This document shows, one piece after another, positions 16,187-25,594 of a DNA stretch of 64,000 nucleotides (the stretch's first letter is position 1; every line of letters begins with the position of its first letter). The notes under the pieces were generated by a model. The model ran no database searches. It saw only the letters and a list, made by a program, of their open reading frames with translations, and was not told where the DNA came from. Origin of the DNA: an uncultured Thalassotalea sp. GTDB taxonomy: Bacteria; Pseudomonadota; Gammaproteobacteria; Enterobacterales; Alteromonadaceae. The translations under genes and the position numbers were made by a program. Where the stretch lies: NCBI GenBank assembly GCA_947502355.1, contig CANMZP010000001.1:124001-188000 (forward strand), written 5' to 3'.

Positions 16187-17500
16187 ATGAATGTAACCAA
16201 CCTTTTGTCATGTTTATGGCTACAAACAGGCCAAGTAAAACATACTATGACAGCAAAGAAACACTACAGTATTTGGGTAATTCTTTGGCTGCTTTGTGGT
16301 TGTGTTCAAACTCACTCGTTAGATGAGCCTCAGCACTCTACCCCCGATTTTTATGGCAACACCAATGGCACAGGCACGCATGTTAGCCAACAGTCACCAG
16401 CAAAGTATGTTTTTGCGAGTGCCAAACAATGTGAAAAATATCAGAATTTTGCCGCCACTGAACACTATATTACCAGTGAACCAATCAAGCTCAATTACCA
16501 GCAAGCACCGAGCTTTCCAGTACTGAGTAAACAAGCGTTATTAAGTGGTTTAAGCCCGGGTGATATGATCTCTATACATCTAGAAAATGGCGAAGGCTTT
16601 AATGGCAATTATATTATTGATAGCAACGGGCTGTTATCTATTCCATTACTTCCCCCACTTGACGTATTGGGTTTACCAAATAATATCGTTGCCGAAAAAA
16701 TATCAATAGAACTCATTAAAAAAGATATTTTTAAAGCCTCAACCGCACACGTAACAGTGCAAGTATTGAACTGGTCAGAAATTGAAGTATCAGTTTCGGG
16801 TGCGGTATTTAACCCTGGCCGCGTGTTAATTAATCAGCAACTTCCGGCCGCAAAATTAGAGCAACAAACCAATGCCAGCGGCGATTACTCAACCAAACGA
16901 TTATTATCAGAAGCGCTAAGAGCCGCTGCAGGCGTAAGACCCGATGCCAAACTTGATCAAGTGTTGCTTATTCGCAAAGGTTGGAGAATTGAGACTGACA
17001 TGAGCGGGATTTTAACTGGTGAGCCGGTAACCGATTATCCGCTGATTGCAGGTGACAGGATCATTGTACCCACCACAGGGTGTTTTCAATCAAACCTTGT
17101 CCGTCCAAGCCAAATTACCCCTAAAGGTTTTCGGGTGTTTATGTCTAACTTAATTGACTCAGCAAAAAGCAACTCAAACGCTGCGGTCGGAAAATACTCA
17201 ACCAGTATGCCCTATGGCACTCGCTTATTGCAAAGTGCGGTATCAGCAAACTGCGTTGGCGGTAAGCAATGGACTAATGCCCCACGTAAGGTGGTTTTAG
17301 TGAGCGTTAATCCGCTTACCAAACAAACCCAAGTGATTGAGCGTTCAATTGAGCAATTGGTCAGAAACCCGAATCGAGAGCACATTAATCCATACTTGAT
17401 GCCTAATGACGCGGTTGCCTGTTATGACTCTGATGTAACTAACTTGCGTGATATCGCCAGTACATTAGCTGAATTCATTTTACCTTTTAAATTGCTTTAA
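16187..17500 (+). CDS. Polysaccharide export lipoprotein, Wza-like
   Basis: About 437 residues from ATG 16187, which has AAGGA 8 nt upstream. ATG 16247 gives a tidier lipoprotein signal (MTAKKHYSIWVILWLLCGC, Cys at 19) but has a poor ribosome site. The poly-export domain is seen in LSPGDMISIHLENGEGFNG and the SLBB-like domain in VSGAVFNPGRVLIN and ALRAAAGVRPDAKLDQVLLIRKG. It should form the outer-membrane pore for the polymer, with the Wzz-like protein encoded next, 22 bp downstream. It is longer at the C-terminus than E. coli Wza and has a second SLBB-like segment near 400. Confidence 0.88.
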   Translation: MNVTNLLSCLWLQTGQVKHTMTAKKHYSIWVILWLLCGCVQTHSLDEPQHSTPDFYGNTNGTGTHVSQQSPAKYVFASAKQCEKYQNFAATEHYITSEPIKLNYQQAPSFPVLSKQALLSGLSPGDMISIHLENGEGFNGNYIIDSNGLLSIPLLPPLDVLGLPNNIVAEKISIELIKKDIFKASTAHVTVQVLNWSEIEVSVSGAVFNPGRVLINQQLPAAKLEQQTNASGDYSTKRLLSEALRAAAGVRPDAKLDQVLLIRKGWRIETDMSGILTGEPVTDYPLIAGDRIIVPTTGCFQSNLVRPSQITPKGFRVFMSNLIDSAKSNSNAAVGKYSTSMPYGTRLLQSAVSANCVGGKQWTNAPRKVVLVSVNPLTKQTQVIERSIEQLVRNPNREHINPYLMPNDAVACYDSDVTNLRDIASTLAEFILPFKLL

Positions 17501-17522
17501 CCGTTTAAGCGGAGATTAACGT

Positions 17523-18929
17523 ATGACAAAAATAAAATCATCTCAGCAACTTATGTTACCAAGCAGCAGTGACAAATTTCGTGCTTATATTTATTACTGG
17601 TTTAAAAAACCGTATTTGGTTGCCGCGTGTTTCGGCTATGTATTTGTCGCTGCAATCGTAATGCTCTACTTAGCACAAGCACCACGTTACAACAGTGAAA
17701 TGGCTTTAGTTTTACCCGGTACTGGGGCAAGCAGTAATGTAAGCTTGTCAGAAGTAGGCCAAGTTGTTTCTTCAACAACCACGCCCTATGCATCGGCTGG
17801 CTTTAACCCACGAGTGAACTACAAAGAAATGCTATCGAGTCGTTCGGTACTTGAACGCGCGGCCGTAATGATGAATATGAATGTTGATGATTTTGGCAAA
17901 GCACAAATAAAACTCACTGAACAAACATCAATAATCTCAATCAAAGTATCAGGCAACAGCCCAAAGCAAGCCAACGGCAAAGCCAATGCGCTTTATCAGT
18001 CATTACAGCTGGAATTAGATAGATTACGCGCCGATGAAGTATTAAGGCGTGATAGCAGTATAAAAGCGGTACTGGCGCAATATTACAGTAATTTAGACAA
18101 TGCCCGCCTAAAAATTGTCAACTTTCAGCAAAGCTCAATTATTGTATCAACAACCCAACTTGACCAGATGGTGAACACCTTAGCAGGCCTTAACGAAAAG
18201 CAAATGTTGGTGTCATCTGAGTTAGAACAACTGACCAGTTACATTCGTAAGTTGAGTTTAAATTTAGGGGTGTCGCCAACCTTAGCTGGGCAAGTATTTC
18301 AACTGCAAACCGATGCGCAATTTAGCAGTTACTTAACGGAGCTTGATTATTCATTAAGTGAGTTATCGCAATACACCTCTCGTTGGGGCAGCAACCACCC
18401 CAAAGTAATTGCAGCCCAACAACGGGTAAACCAAGTAAACGGTAATTTGAAGCAACGTAGTATGCAAATGATAGGGATTCACGTAAGCGAAAGTTTTAAT
18501 TCACTGGACTTAACTAAGCAAAATAACCGTGCCAAATTATTTGCCGACCTTATCGACTCAAGCGCTAGAAAAGAGGGAAAACAAGCCTTGTTAGCCGATG
18601 TTGAGCAATCTATCGCATTTGTCCAAGACAAGCTTAAAATTTACAGCCGAGAAGTTGCTGCATTAGAGCGCTTACAGCACGACTTTAATATGGCCGAAGC
18701 AGTATACACCTCGGCAGCGGCGCGTTTAGAAGCCAGTAAAGCCGACATTTTTGCTTCCTACCCAGTGATCCAACAACTCACCACCCCTTCGTACGCACAA
18801 GATATGAGTAGCCCTAATAAATGGTTGGCCTTAGCTGCTGGATTTATTGGCATTTTATTTATTAGTTTATTTTTGGTGGCTTTATGGCAACGCAATTCCT
18901 TAATCAAAGTACTCTTGAACAAAAGCTAG
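17523..18929 (+). CDS. Wzz/GumC-type polysaccharide co-polymerase
   Basis: A 468-residue inner-membrane protein with a membrane segment near residues 33-55 and a second near 435-458. Between them is a long, coiled-coil-rich periplasmic part. The start of this part, RYNSEMALVLPGTGASSNVSL, and the Pro-rich region before the last helix (PSYAQDMSSPNKW) are characteristic of chain-length determinant proteins. No C-terminal tyrosine kinase (BY-kinase) is fused, and none lies in the window. It sets polymer length and bridges to the Wza-like pore. The last 46 nt overlap the next gene. Confidence 0.87.
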   Translation: MTKIKSSQQLMLPSSSDKFRAYIYYWFKKPYLVAACFGYVFVAAIVMLYLAQAPRYNSEMALVLPGTGASSNVSLSEVGQVVSSTTTPYASAGFNPRVNYKEMLSSRSVLERAAVMMNMNVDDFGKAQIKLTEQTSIISIKVSGNSPKQANGKANALYQSLQLELDRLRADEVLRRDSSIKAVLAQYYSNLDNARLKIVNFQQSSIIVSTTQLDQMVNTLAGLNEKQMLVSSELEQLTSYIRKLSLNLGVSPTLAGQVFQLQTDAQFSSYLTELDYSLSELSQYTSRWGSNHPKVIAAQQRVNQVNGNLKQRSMQMIGIHVSESFNSLDLTKQNNRAKLFADLIDSSARKEGKQALLADVEQSIAFVQDKLKIYSREVAALERLQHDFNMAEAVYTSAAARLEASKADIFASYPVIQQLTTPSYAQDMSSPNKWLALAAGFIGILFISLFLVALWQRNSLIKVLLNKS

Positions 18930-20179
18930 TTTGGTACGGTATCAGCTGTAGCTACCTATTCTTTTTCATCGGCGGGCTTTATGTGGTCGGGTCGGTAATT
19001 GGCTGGTTAATATTCGCTGTACTGTTATTAAGATGGTTGTTACAACCTGAGCAAATAGATAATCAACGCGTTGTGCCTGCCATTATTTGGTTGTGGAGTG
19101 TGATGATGATTATCATGCTGTTTTGTTTATGGGTAGCTCATGATAATTGGGACTTAGGGACCGGAAAAACCATCAAGTCGACCATTGGTTGGATGAAAGG
19201 TTGGGCGTTAATTCCGTTGTTTTTATTTATCGGCTACTTTGCCCATATTAATCCGACCATGATAATTCGTGCCGTATGTAAAGTTAGCTTTTTCACCTTG
19301 ATTTTCGCCCTTGTATCGGTTGCCTTTTATGCTGTTGGTTTACCAGGTGATCTGTTTATTTCACCATTAAAAATTATTGGTGGCCCAGGTGTTGAATTTT
19401 TCTCGGTTAGCTTATTTGGCATAAACCCAGAAACAGGTTTACCACGCTGGCGCTTCTTTGGTCCTTGGGCGCCAGCAGCGGGCTTTATCGCCTGCATTTA
19501 TTTTGTCCTGTGTATGCAAGAACAAGATCGAAAGTGGCGTAACTTAGGGATAGCTGGCTGTGTGGCGATGATTTTATTATCACAATCACGGGCGGGCTTA
19601 ATAATCTTCGTCTGCTTGGTGCCACTGTCATTGTATTTTGATAAATTTTTACAGCCTAAAACCCTATTACTTGCTGGCATCGCCCTGCCCTTAGTGATCT
19701 TAATAAGTGAGCCGGTACTGCAATTTGTTTTTGAGCAGATTGAACAAGTAAAACAGGCAAGACCGGGGTCAACTCGAGTGCGTTCGGCTTTAGCAAATAT
19801 TGCCGTACAACGCTGGCAAACTGAAGCGCTATGGTTTGGTCACGGCATTGTTGAACGCGGCCCCAAAATAGTAGAACGCATGCCCATTGGCTCGCACCAT
19901 ACCTGGTTTGGCTTATTGTATGTAAAAGGCCTAATTGGTTTACTGTGCTTAGCCATTCCAATGACAGCAACCAGTATTTACTTATTTTACCTTAGCTTTT
20001 ACCGCCAACAAGCAAGAGTCGCTTTTGCGCTATTCAGCGTATTTATATGCTATAGCTTTTTCGAAAACTTAGAAATTTTAGCCTATATCTTTTGGCCCGC
20101 ATTAATTTACATTGGCGCAAGTTTAAAACCCATTGCCGCAACTGAGTTCAAAGAACCTAAGCGAATGCTTGTAGCTTAA
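18884..20179 (+). CDS. O-antigen ligase/polymerase (Wzy/WaaL-like) membrane protein
   Basis: A 431-residue protein with about ten to twelve hydrophobic segments. The Wzy_C-type periplasmic loop is seen in QARPGSTRVRSALANIAVQRW and the downstream GHGIVERGPKIVERMPIGSHHTWFG, with the basic and His residues typical of the O-antigen ligase family. In this context it most likely polymerises repeat units in the periplasm. ATG 18884 is preceded by GGTGG and overlaps the Wzz-like gene by 46 nt, indicating translational coupling. WaaL and Wzy activities cannot be told apart from sequence. Confidence 0.85.
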   Translation: MATQFLNQSTLEQKLVWYGISCSYLFFFIGGLYVVGSVIGWLIFAVLLLRWLLQPEQIDNQRVVPAIIWLWSVMMIIMLFCLWVAHDNWDLGTGKTIKSTIGWMKGWALIPLFLFIGYFAHINPTMIIRAVCKVSFFTLIFALVSVAFYAVGLPGDLFISPLKIIGGPGVEFFSVSLFGINPETGLPRWRFFGPWAPAAGFIACIYFVLCMQEQDRKWRNLGIAGCVAMILLSQSRAGLIIFVCLVPLSLYFDKFLQPKTLLLAGIALPLVILISEPVLQFVFEQIEQVKQARPGSTRVRSALANIAVQRWQTEALWFGHGIVERGPKIVERMPIGSHHTWFGLLYVKGLIGLLCLAIPMTATSIYLFYLSFYRQQARVAFALFSVFICYSFFENLEILAYIFWPALIYIGASLKPIAATEFKEPKRMLVA

Positions 20180-20208
20180 TTTGCTTGGTACTCGCCAATG
20201 ATAATTTT

Positions 20209-20224
20209 TGGCACCGTACTTGCA
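20209..20224 (+). promoter_or_regulatory. Sigma-54 promoter match (near consensus) upstream of the pyruvyl transferase gene
   Basis: TTGGCACCGTACTTGCA, nearly the full -24/-12 consensus TTGGCACG-N4-TTGCW, with GG (20210-20211) and GC (20222-20223) 12 bp apart. It lies about 65 bp upstream of ATG 20290. No ATTTTGCAAAAT-like site is visible in the short upstream gap; one (TTTTGCAATATGCAAAA) occurs inside the gene near 20985-21001. Confidence 0.75.
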
Positions 20225-20289
20225 AAGTTACTTAAAGAAATAAATCTATTGAACGTACAAAGTGCTGCGTTGCGAATCTGGAGAAAATT

Positions 20290-21534
20290 ATGAGTAACGA
20301 TACAACATTAATTGTCGGTTATTACGGCAAAAAGAATTTAGGTGATGACGCGCTACTATTAGCTTCAACATGGGCAACACAAAATATCCTCAACAACAAT
20401 GACCTTACCTGTACGGCCAGTGATGCAATTGATTTAGTTAATTTCAAACAGCCCAAGCCAACGCTACAATCGACACAAAAATTTCCTGGACACAATCGCT
20501 TGTTGCAATATCGCCTAGCTTGGCAAAGCAAACAAATAGTCCTTGGTGGAGGCTCGGTATTGCACAGCGCACATGACTTAAACATTAAGCGGTTAATGCT
20601 TAAGCTAAGCTCTAAAAGCCAAAAAACATCAACCTTATCTAAACAACATATGGCCGTAGGGGTAGGCATTGAAGCGTTTGTTAATGAACAAGCAAAACTC
20701 GCATGTAAAAACTTTTTAAACGAATGCCCTTTTATTGGTGTACGAGATGAAAAAAGTTATCAACGGGCTAAGCAATTAGCTCCGAAGGCAAATGTTGCGA
20801 TGACCTTTGATTTAGCGCCAACATTATTGTGCCATCAAGACTTAATAGACCATAAACAACAGTTAAAACAAGATGCTCGTCAGCAACAAAACCACTGTGC
20901 TGAGCAACGTTTTGGGATTGCCATTAATTTATGTTCGGTGCCCGTTGACGGACTCGGTAATGTAAATGTTGCTGCAGAACAAAAGCGGGTTTTGCAATAT
21001 GCAAAATTAATTTGTAAATTGCTAGAAACGACTCAAGAACACATCACCTTGATCAGCTTAAATGCCGAGCCTATGGGCGCCACTAAGAGGCTTAATGATG
21101 ACGATTTGTTGGCAAAAGTAAGGTCGAATGTCACGATAAAATTAGCTGATACCTCTTTAGTGAAACGTCTGCATTTAATTAAGTATCACCCAGACCCAAT
21201 TAATTTCATTAAGATCCTCAGTACCTTTAAGGTTGTTATCGCCATGCGTTTACACGGTGCAATCTTAAGCTACATAGGTAAAACCCCCGTTATTGTGGTT
21301 AATTACCATGATAAATGTAAAGCCTGGTGTGACCAAGTTCTGATCAGTTCACAATATCGTGTAAATTTAGATAATTTCGATGTAAAAGAGATACATGGCA
21401 CGATTGTCGCAGGCTTAAAGTATGGGTTTACACCACCAATCATTACGGTTAAATCCGCACTTAAGCAATCCCTAAAAAATTGGAGACTTTCTGATGAGCA
21501 AATTGAATATTTCTGTGATCATTCCGCTTTATAA
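20290..21534 (+). CDS. Polysaccharide pyruvyl transferase family protein
   Basis: A 414-residue protein. The N-terminus reads TLIVGYYGKKNLGDDALLLA, a pyruvyl transferase (CsaB/WcaK-type) start. The C-terminal motif MRLHGAILSYIGKTPVIV with the following YHDKC is the conserved family block. Such enzymes transfer pyruvate from phosphoenolpyruvate to a sugar of the repeat unit, making the polymer acidic. The start has a GGAG ribosome site. It overlaps the following glycosyltransferase by 41 nt. A near-consensus sigma-54 promoter lies upstream. Confidence 0.87.
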   Translation: MSNDTTLIVGYYGKKNLGDDALLLASTWATQNILNNNDLTCTASDAIDLVNFKQPKPTLQSTQKFPGHNRLLQYRLAWQSKQIVLGGGSVLHSAHDLNIKRLMLKLSSKSQKTSTLSKQHMAVGVGIEAFVNEQAKLACKNFLNECPFIGVRDEKSYQRAKQLAPKANVAMTFDLAPTLLCHQDLIDHKQQLKQDARQQQNHCAEQRFGIAINLCSVPVDGLGNVNVAAEQKRVLQYAKLICKLLETTQEHITLISLNAEPMGATKRLNDDDLLAKVRSNVTIKLADTSLVKRLHLIKYHPDPINFIKILSTFKVVIAMRLHGAILSYIGKTPVIVVNYHDKCKAWCDQVLISSQYRVNLDNFDVKEIHGTIVAGLKYGFTPPIITVKSALKQSLKNWRLSDEQIEYFCDHSAL

Positions 21535-22447
21535 TAAAGCCAATGACATCCAAGCGACACTCGACAGCGTCTATCAACAACAAGACCAACCGTTGGAGGT
21601 GATTGTGATAAATGACGGTTCAACTGACGACAGTTTGCGCATTGTTGAGCAGTACAAATTTAGAAACAAACACTCAAATTTAGTCATTGTCAGTCAAAAA
21701 AACGCTGGCGTTTCAATCGCTCGAAACCGCGGCGTTCAAACCGCAAAAGGCAAGTTTATTGCGTTTATTGATGCTGATGATTTTTGGTTGCCATTATACT
21801 TAACCCATATGCAATCGTTGATTGATAACTCCCCTTATGCCGACATGTTTGCTTGTCGTTATCAGTATAAAATTAATCAAGACGAATACCGTGATGCAAA
21901 AATACACCTAAATAAAGAACAACAACATGATGGTATTTTCACTGACTTTTTTAATTGCGCGAGCCAGGGTGATTTACCTTTTGTCGTATCTTCAGTAACA
22001 ATGAAGCGAGAATCATTCATAAAATTTGGCATGTTTCCAGTGAATGAGCCAATGGGCGAGGACCAAGGTTTATTCACTCATATTGCCATTCATGGCCTTA
22101 TTGCCTACTCACCAGATATCCATGTAATTTACAACTTAGCCGCTGACAACAGAGCTTGTGTAAACAATATACCTCAGGCTGAGTTACCGTTTAGCCAACG
22201 CTTAACCCAAAGTACGAAATACGTATTTGCGATTAAGCACAATCCTAAACAAAAAAAGGCCATATTAACCTACTGCGCTGCACATTTATGCCACATTGCC
22301 AAACTCAACATTAACGCCATGCAATTTAGTAATGCCCGATCCTTACTTGCAGATAAACGTTGCTGGTTAAAGCCAAAGCATAAAGTTGGGTTATATCTTT
22401 GGTCATTTGCAGCACAATTTAAGCATCGAATGAGTATGATTTATTAA
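21494..22447 (+). CDS. Family 2 glycosyltransferase (EPS locus, last gene)
   Basis: A 317-residue GT-A enzyme: ISVIIPLYNKANDIQATLDSV, VIVINDGSTDDS and FIAFIDADDFW give the nucleotide- and metal-binding motifs of family 2. A later segment, NEPMGEDQGLFTHIAI, carries the ED pair typical of the catalytic base region. It overlaps the pyruvyl transferase by 41 nt and starts at an ATG with GGAG 8 nt upstream. It would add one sugar to the repeat unit. It is the last gene of the EPS region on this side. Confidence 0.9.
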   Translation: MSKLNISVIIPLYNKANDIQATLDSVYQQQDQPLEVIVINDGSTDDSLRIVEQYKFRNKHSNLVIVSQKNAGVSIARNRGVQTAKGKFIAFIDADDFWLPLYLTHMQSLIDNSPYADMFACRYQYKINQDEYRDAKIHLNKEQQHDGIFTDFFNCASQGDLPFVVSSVTMKRESFIKFGMFPVNEPMGEDQGLFTHIAIHGLIAYSPDIHVIYNLAADNRACVNNIPQAELPFSQRLTQSTKYVFAIKHNPKQKKAILTYCAAHLCHIAKLNINAMQFSNARSLLADKRCWLKPKHKVGLYLWSFAAQFKHRMSMIY

Positions 22448-22635
22448 TGTGGATTACTTAGTTTGTAATGATAATAACGTATGAAGCATCTATCTGAAGC
22501 TTGCGTTACAAATAGCGCAAGGCTTTAACCTTGCACTATCTGTGAGGCATAATTAAAGCAGATTAAACGCCTAGCTAAAATTAGATAAAATGGAGCTATT
22601 GCTATCAATTGTATCCCGTACAGGCAAATAAACAC

Positions 22636-22997
22636 CTAGTTATTTTTATCAATACCTTGTTGGTACTCATCCAGATATTGCTGTTGTTTTCGTTGATGCC
22701 AAGGACTCATGCTTTTAGCTTTTTCAACCGCTTGCTGTTGATATTTTATGGCTTTAGTTAAATCGTTTGTGCTGGCATAAGCATTCGCTAAGGATGAATA
22801 CGCATAAGCAGACTCTGGATATAACTTGATGATAAATGGCCAATGCTTTTTTAGGGTCGGTGCTTAGCAATGATTTAGCTAAGTTGTTTAAAGAGCCTTG
22901 CGCTGATACCTCAAAGCCATATTTTTTTTGTGACAACTGTTGATAATAGTCAATGATCGCTTGTGTGCCCTGCTTGGATATATCTGAGTGTACTTAA
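22636..22997 (-). pseudogene. Frameshifted C-terminal fragment of a TPR-containing hydrolase (esterase-like)
   Basis: The minus strand from about 22997 encodes ISKQGTQAIIDYYQQLSQKK and then a TPR-like segment. A single-base shift near 22845 moves the frame, after which it reads FIIKLYPESAYAYSSLANAY and ends at a stop at 22636-22638. The shape (a short helix pair followed by a TPR) matches the C-terminus of alpha/beta hydrolase-fold esterases with a TPR tail. The catalytic N-terminus is gone and is replaced upstream by group II intron-like sequence. It is a relic with no start codon. Confidence 0.65.
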
Positions 22998-22999
22998 CA

Positions 23000-23648
23000 G
23001 CCTTGGTTGTCTCTAGTGAAGAGAAATAACTACTCCCCGTGCTCAGTTCCAGTTTCAGCCTTGGGATCAACCTCAGCCGAGCATGGAGACCTTACCTTTC
23101 GGTAACTCGTGAACCCGATATAAGTTCCACGTCTCTTTCGTGATTTGTAAATTACTTCGCCCCTTCGCAATCAATCCAAGCTTTTGACTCAGGTTGACCC
23201 TATCAAACACACTGTTGATAGTCGGCTTGGTTTTCTCCTCCACACCATTACTGGCTTTCACAGGCCTAGCCTTCAACACTACTACGAGCTCATCTGCCAC
23301 CTCACACCAACACAAACCTTGGGATCTCCCCTTGAATTTGTACTACTTAGCTGAACTAAGTCTCGATGCCAGGCTTCCCCAGTTATTACACTGGCTCCCT
23401 GATAAATATGCCACCCTCAAACACAGCATTGGTCTGACTAAGTATTGGGCTTCGCGCTATTTTGGACGCTTACCCACCAATACTGCCGAAGCAGGTTACC
23501 TTTAGTTGTGTACATTTATCTTCCTATGGCTTCCTTCAGACCCCATCGTTGGCCAATGACGCCCTTGCCATTCGGATTATCTTCCCCTTAGTCAGGGTGA
23601 TGCAGATTTCTTTCAATCTGCCGGGTTTGCCAGCTTTGCTGGGCAAAC
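23000..23648 (-). mobile_element. Truncated 5' part of a group II intron-like element
   Basis: Read on the minus strand from 23648, the sequence begins GTTTGCCCAGCAAAGCTGG and then shows many short stems. Examples are AGATTGAAAGAAATCT and the GGGGTCTGAAGGAAGCC segment that I recall from domain I of bacterial group II introns. It starts directly after the T-run of an intrinsic terminator (23649-23676), the preferred target of class C group II introns. The intron-encoded reverse transcriptase and domains V/VI are missing; the sequence stops near 23000, where the hydrolase relic begins. Short open frames here on both strands look accidental. The identification rests on pattern memory, not on a structure search. 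Confidence 0.55.
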
Positions 23649-23676
23649 AAAAAAAGGGATATAAACGATATCCCTT
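23649..23676 (-). terminator. Intrinsic terminator after the CocE-like gene
   Basis: Minus strand: AAGGGATAT-CGTTT-ATATCCCTT followed by a run of seven T. It lies about 30 bp past the stop of the CocE-like gene. The intron-like element begins at the next base. Confidence 0.85.
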
Positions 23677-23704
23677 CATATTTCTACACGTTAACGTTAT
23701 ACCT

Positions 23705-25579
23705 TTACAAGGTTTTAAAGCTAATCGAGCTTGGTAATTTTTGATTATGGAAAACCGTATGGGTCGCCCTTACAAAATCACTTTCACTGGCATTAAAAAT
23801 ATTGTCCACGTATTTTTGTGGGTTAATATCTAAAAATGGAAACATGCTGCTTTGAATTTGGATTTGTAACTTATGACCGCGCTTAATGGTGTGCAGTACA
23901 TCGTATAATTCAAAATGAACCTTGGTTGGTTCATTCGCAACAAACGGTTTAGGCTCGCTAAAGCTGTCACGAAAACGGCCACGAATAACGCCCCAACGAA
24001 CCAATTCATGACGGTTACCGCGTTCATTATCGACTTTGTCATTGTTGACGTCTTTACCAGGGAAGACATCCACAAGCTTAACCACGATATCAGCCGCGGT
24101 TTGGGTTGTGGCGAACCATAGGTTTAAATCAATGGCACCGGCAATGGTCATATCATCTTCCATAACCTGTGATTCAAATACCAATACATCCGGACGACGC
24201 GCAGTAAAACGTTGATCTTCAATCATGTACGTTTTATCCCAACCACGACCAATTTTGGCCGAGTGCGGTACCGGTTTATTCGGATCGCTCACATAATCAC
24301 TTAAGCCTTCAACCTTATCAAGGTTGCCTACCAAAGTTTCATTTTTACTTAGGTACAGGGTATTATTTTTGGCTTTCTTAGGCGGCCATTGCTCAAACAT
24401 GCGCCAACGATTGCTGCCAGTTTCAAACATGGTTGCTTGGGCAAGGTTAGGCGATTTTTCATCTTTTAAGTGATGATTGAAAAACGGCAACAACACATTT
24501 TTTTGAAACCATTTACTGGTTTTCGCACCGAATTTACCTTCGCCTAACGAATCACCCGTACCACGGCTCCATTGTCCATGTGACCAAGGGCCCATAACCA
24601 ATTTGATGTGATCCTTTTTATTTTTACGGCTCATCGTTTGATACGTTTGTAATGGCCCGTATAAATCTTCTGTATCGTACCAACCGCCAACAACTAAGGT
24701 AGCCGGTTTAACTTTATTAAGGTGTTGAAGTACATCACGCTTTTGCCAATACTCATCGTAGTTTGGGTGCTCGGTTAGCTCATTCCAAAACGGTCTTGTG
24801 CCATTAAAGTAGTTTTTATTTACGTTGGACAAAGGACCCAACTCTTTAAAGAACTGATAGCCATCAGGGGTGACCGAGTCCATGCGTTTTGGCCAAGACG
24901 CGTACGTGCCTTCCTGTTGTTTATCGAAAGAATCAAAGAAGATAAACGCCATAGGGGTAACAAAAGCACCATTACGATGGAAATCATCGAAGAACCAATC
25001 GGCAATCGGTGCTTGCGGAGAGATCGCTTTTAATGCTTTGTGGCTGTTAATCGCAGCAACCGAGGTGTAATACCCCGGATATGAGGTGCCCCACATCCCT
25101 ACTTTACCGTTATTACCGTCAATATTGTTCACTAACCATTCAATGGTGTCGTACGTATCGGTGGCATCGTCTACGGCATTTGAGCCTCGAAGGTGTGCAT
25201 CTTGTGGGCGCATGTTAACAAACTCGCCTTGGGACATAAATTTACCACGCACGTCTTGAAAAACAAAAATAAAGCCTTGTTTTTCAAATTGCTCATCTGG
25301 GCCTAACGATGTTTTGTATTTATCGCTGCCATAAGGCGCAACCCGATATGGCGTACGCGACATTAACATCGGGTATTTTTTCGATTTATCGTGCGGAACA
25401 TACACCGACGTAAATAATTCAACGCCGTCTCGCATTTCAATTTTGTATTCGTACTTGCTGTAATTTTCAATGATATACTCAGCACGAGGGCTAAGCTTTT
25501 GCTCTTTTGCAAAGGCGATTGAACTACCGCAGACAATGAGCAGCAAGCTAAACACGATTATCTGAATTCTTTGAAACAT
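23705..25579 (-). CDS. CocE/NonD family hydrolase (X-Pro dipeptidyl peptidase-like), exported
   Basis: A 624-residue serine hydrolase with a signal peptide (cleavage likely after SSIAFA, near residue 24). The nucleophile elbow is GMWGTSYPGYY, the Asp lies in GGWYDTEDLYGPL and the His in GPWSHGQW, giving the S-D-H triad of the S15/CocE family. The C-terminal jelly-roll has the LVDVFPGKDV and HKLQIQIQSSMFP blocks. Members remove X-Pro dipeptides, hydrolyse cocaine-like esters or cleave glutaryl side chains; the substrate here is unknown. It is 15 bp downstream of the VOC gene and probably in one operon with it. Confidence 0.9.
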   Translation of the reverse strand: MFQRIQIIVFSLLLIVCGSSIAFAKEQKLSPRAEYIIENYSKYEYKIEMRDGVELFTSVYVPHDKSKKYPMLMSRTPYRVAPYGSDKYKTSLGPDEQFEKQGFIFVFQDVRGKFMSQGEFVNMRPQDAHLRGSNAVDDATDTYDTIEWLVNNIDGNNGKVGMWGTSYPGYYTSVAAINSHKALKAISPQAPIADWFFDDFHRNGAFVTPMAFIFFDSFDKQQEGTYASWPKRMDSVTPDGYQFFKELGPLSNVNKNYFNGTRPFWNELTEHPNYDEYWQKRDVLQHLNKVKPATLVVGGWYDTEDLYGPLQTYQTMSRKNKKDHIKLVMGPWSHGQWSRGTGDSLGEGKFGAKTSKWFQKNVLLPFFNHHLKDEKSPNLAQATMFETGSNRWRMFEQWPPKKAKNNTLYLSKNETLVGNLDKVEGLSDYVSDPNKPVPHSAKIGRGWDKTYMIEDQRFTARRPDVLVFESQVMEDDMTIAGAIDLNLWFATTQTAADIVVKLVDVFPGKDVNNDKVDNERGNRHELVRWGVIRGRFRDSFSEPKPFVANEPTKVHFELYDVLHTIKRGHKLQIQIQSSMFPFLDINPQKYVDNIFNASESDFVRATHTVFHNQKLPSSISFKTL

Positions 25580-25594
25580 TAAAATTCCCTTATT

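Noticed and set aside
23073-23737. Several short open frames on both strands in the intron-like region
   Set aside because: They follow the stem-rich sequence of a structured RNA and have no homology I recognise; treated as accidental.
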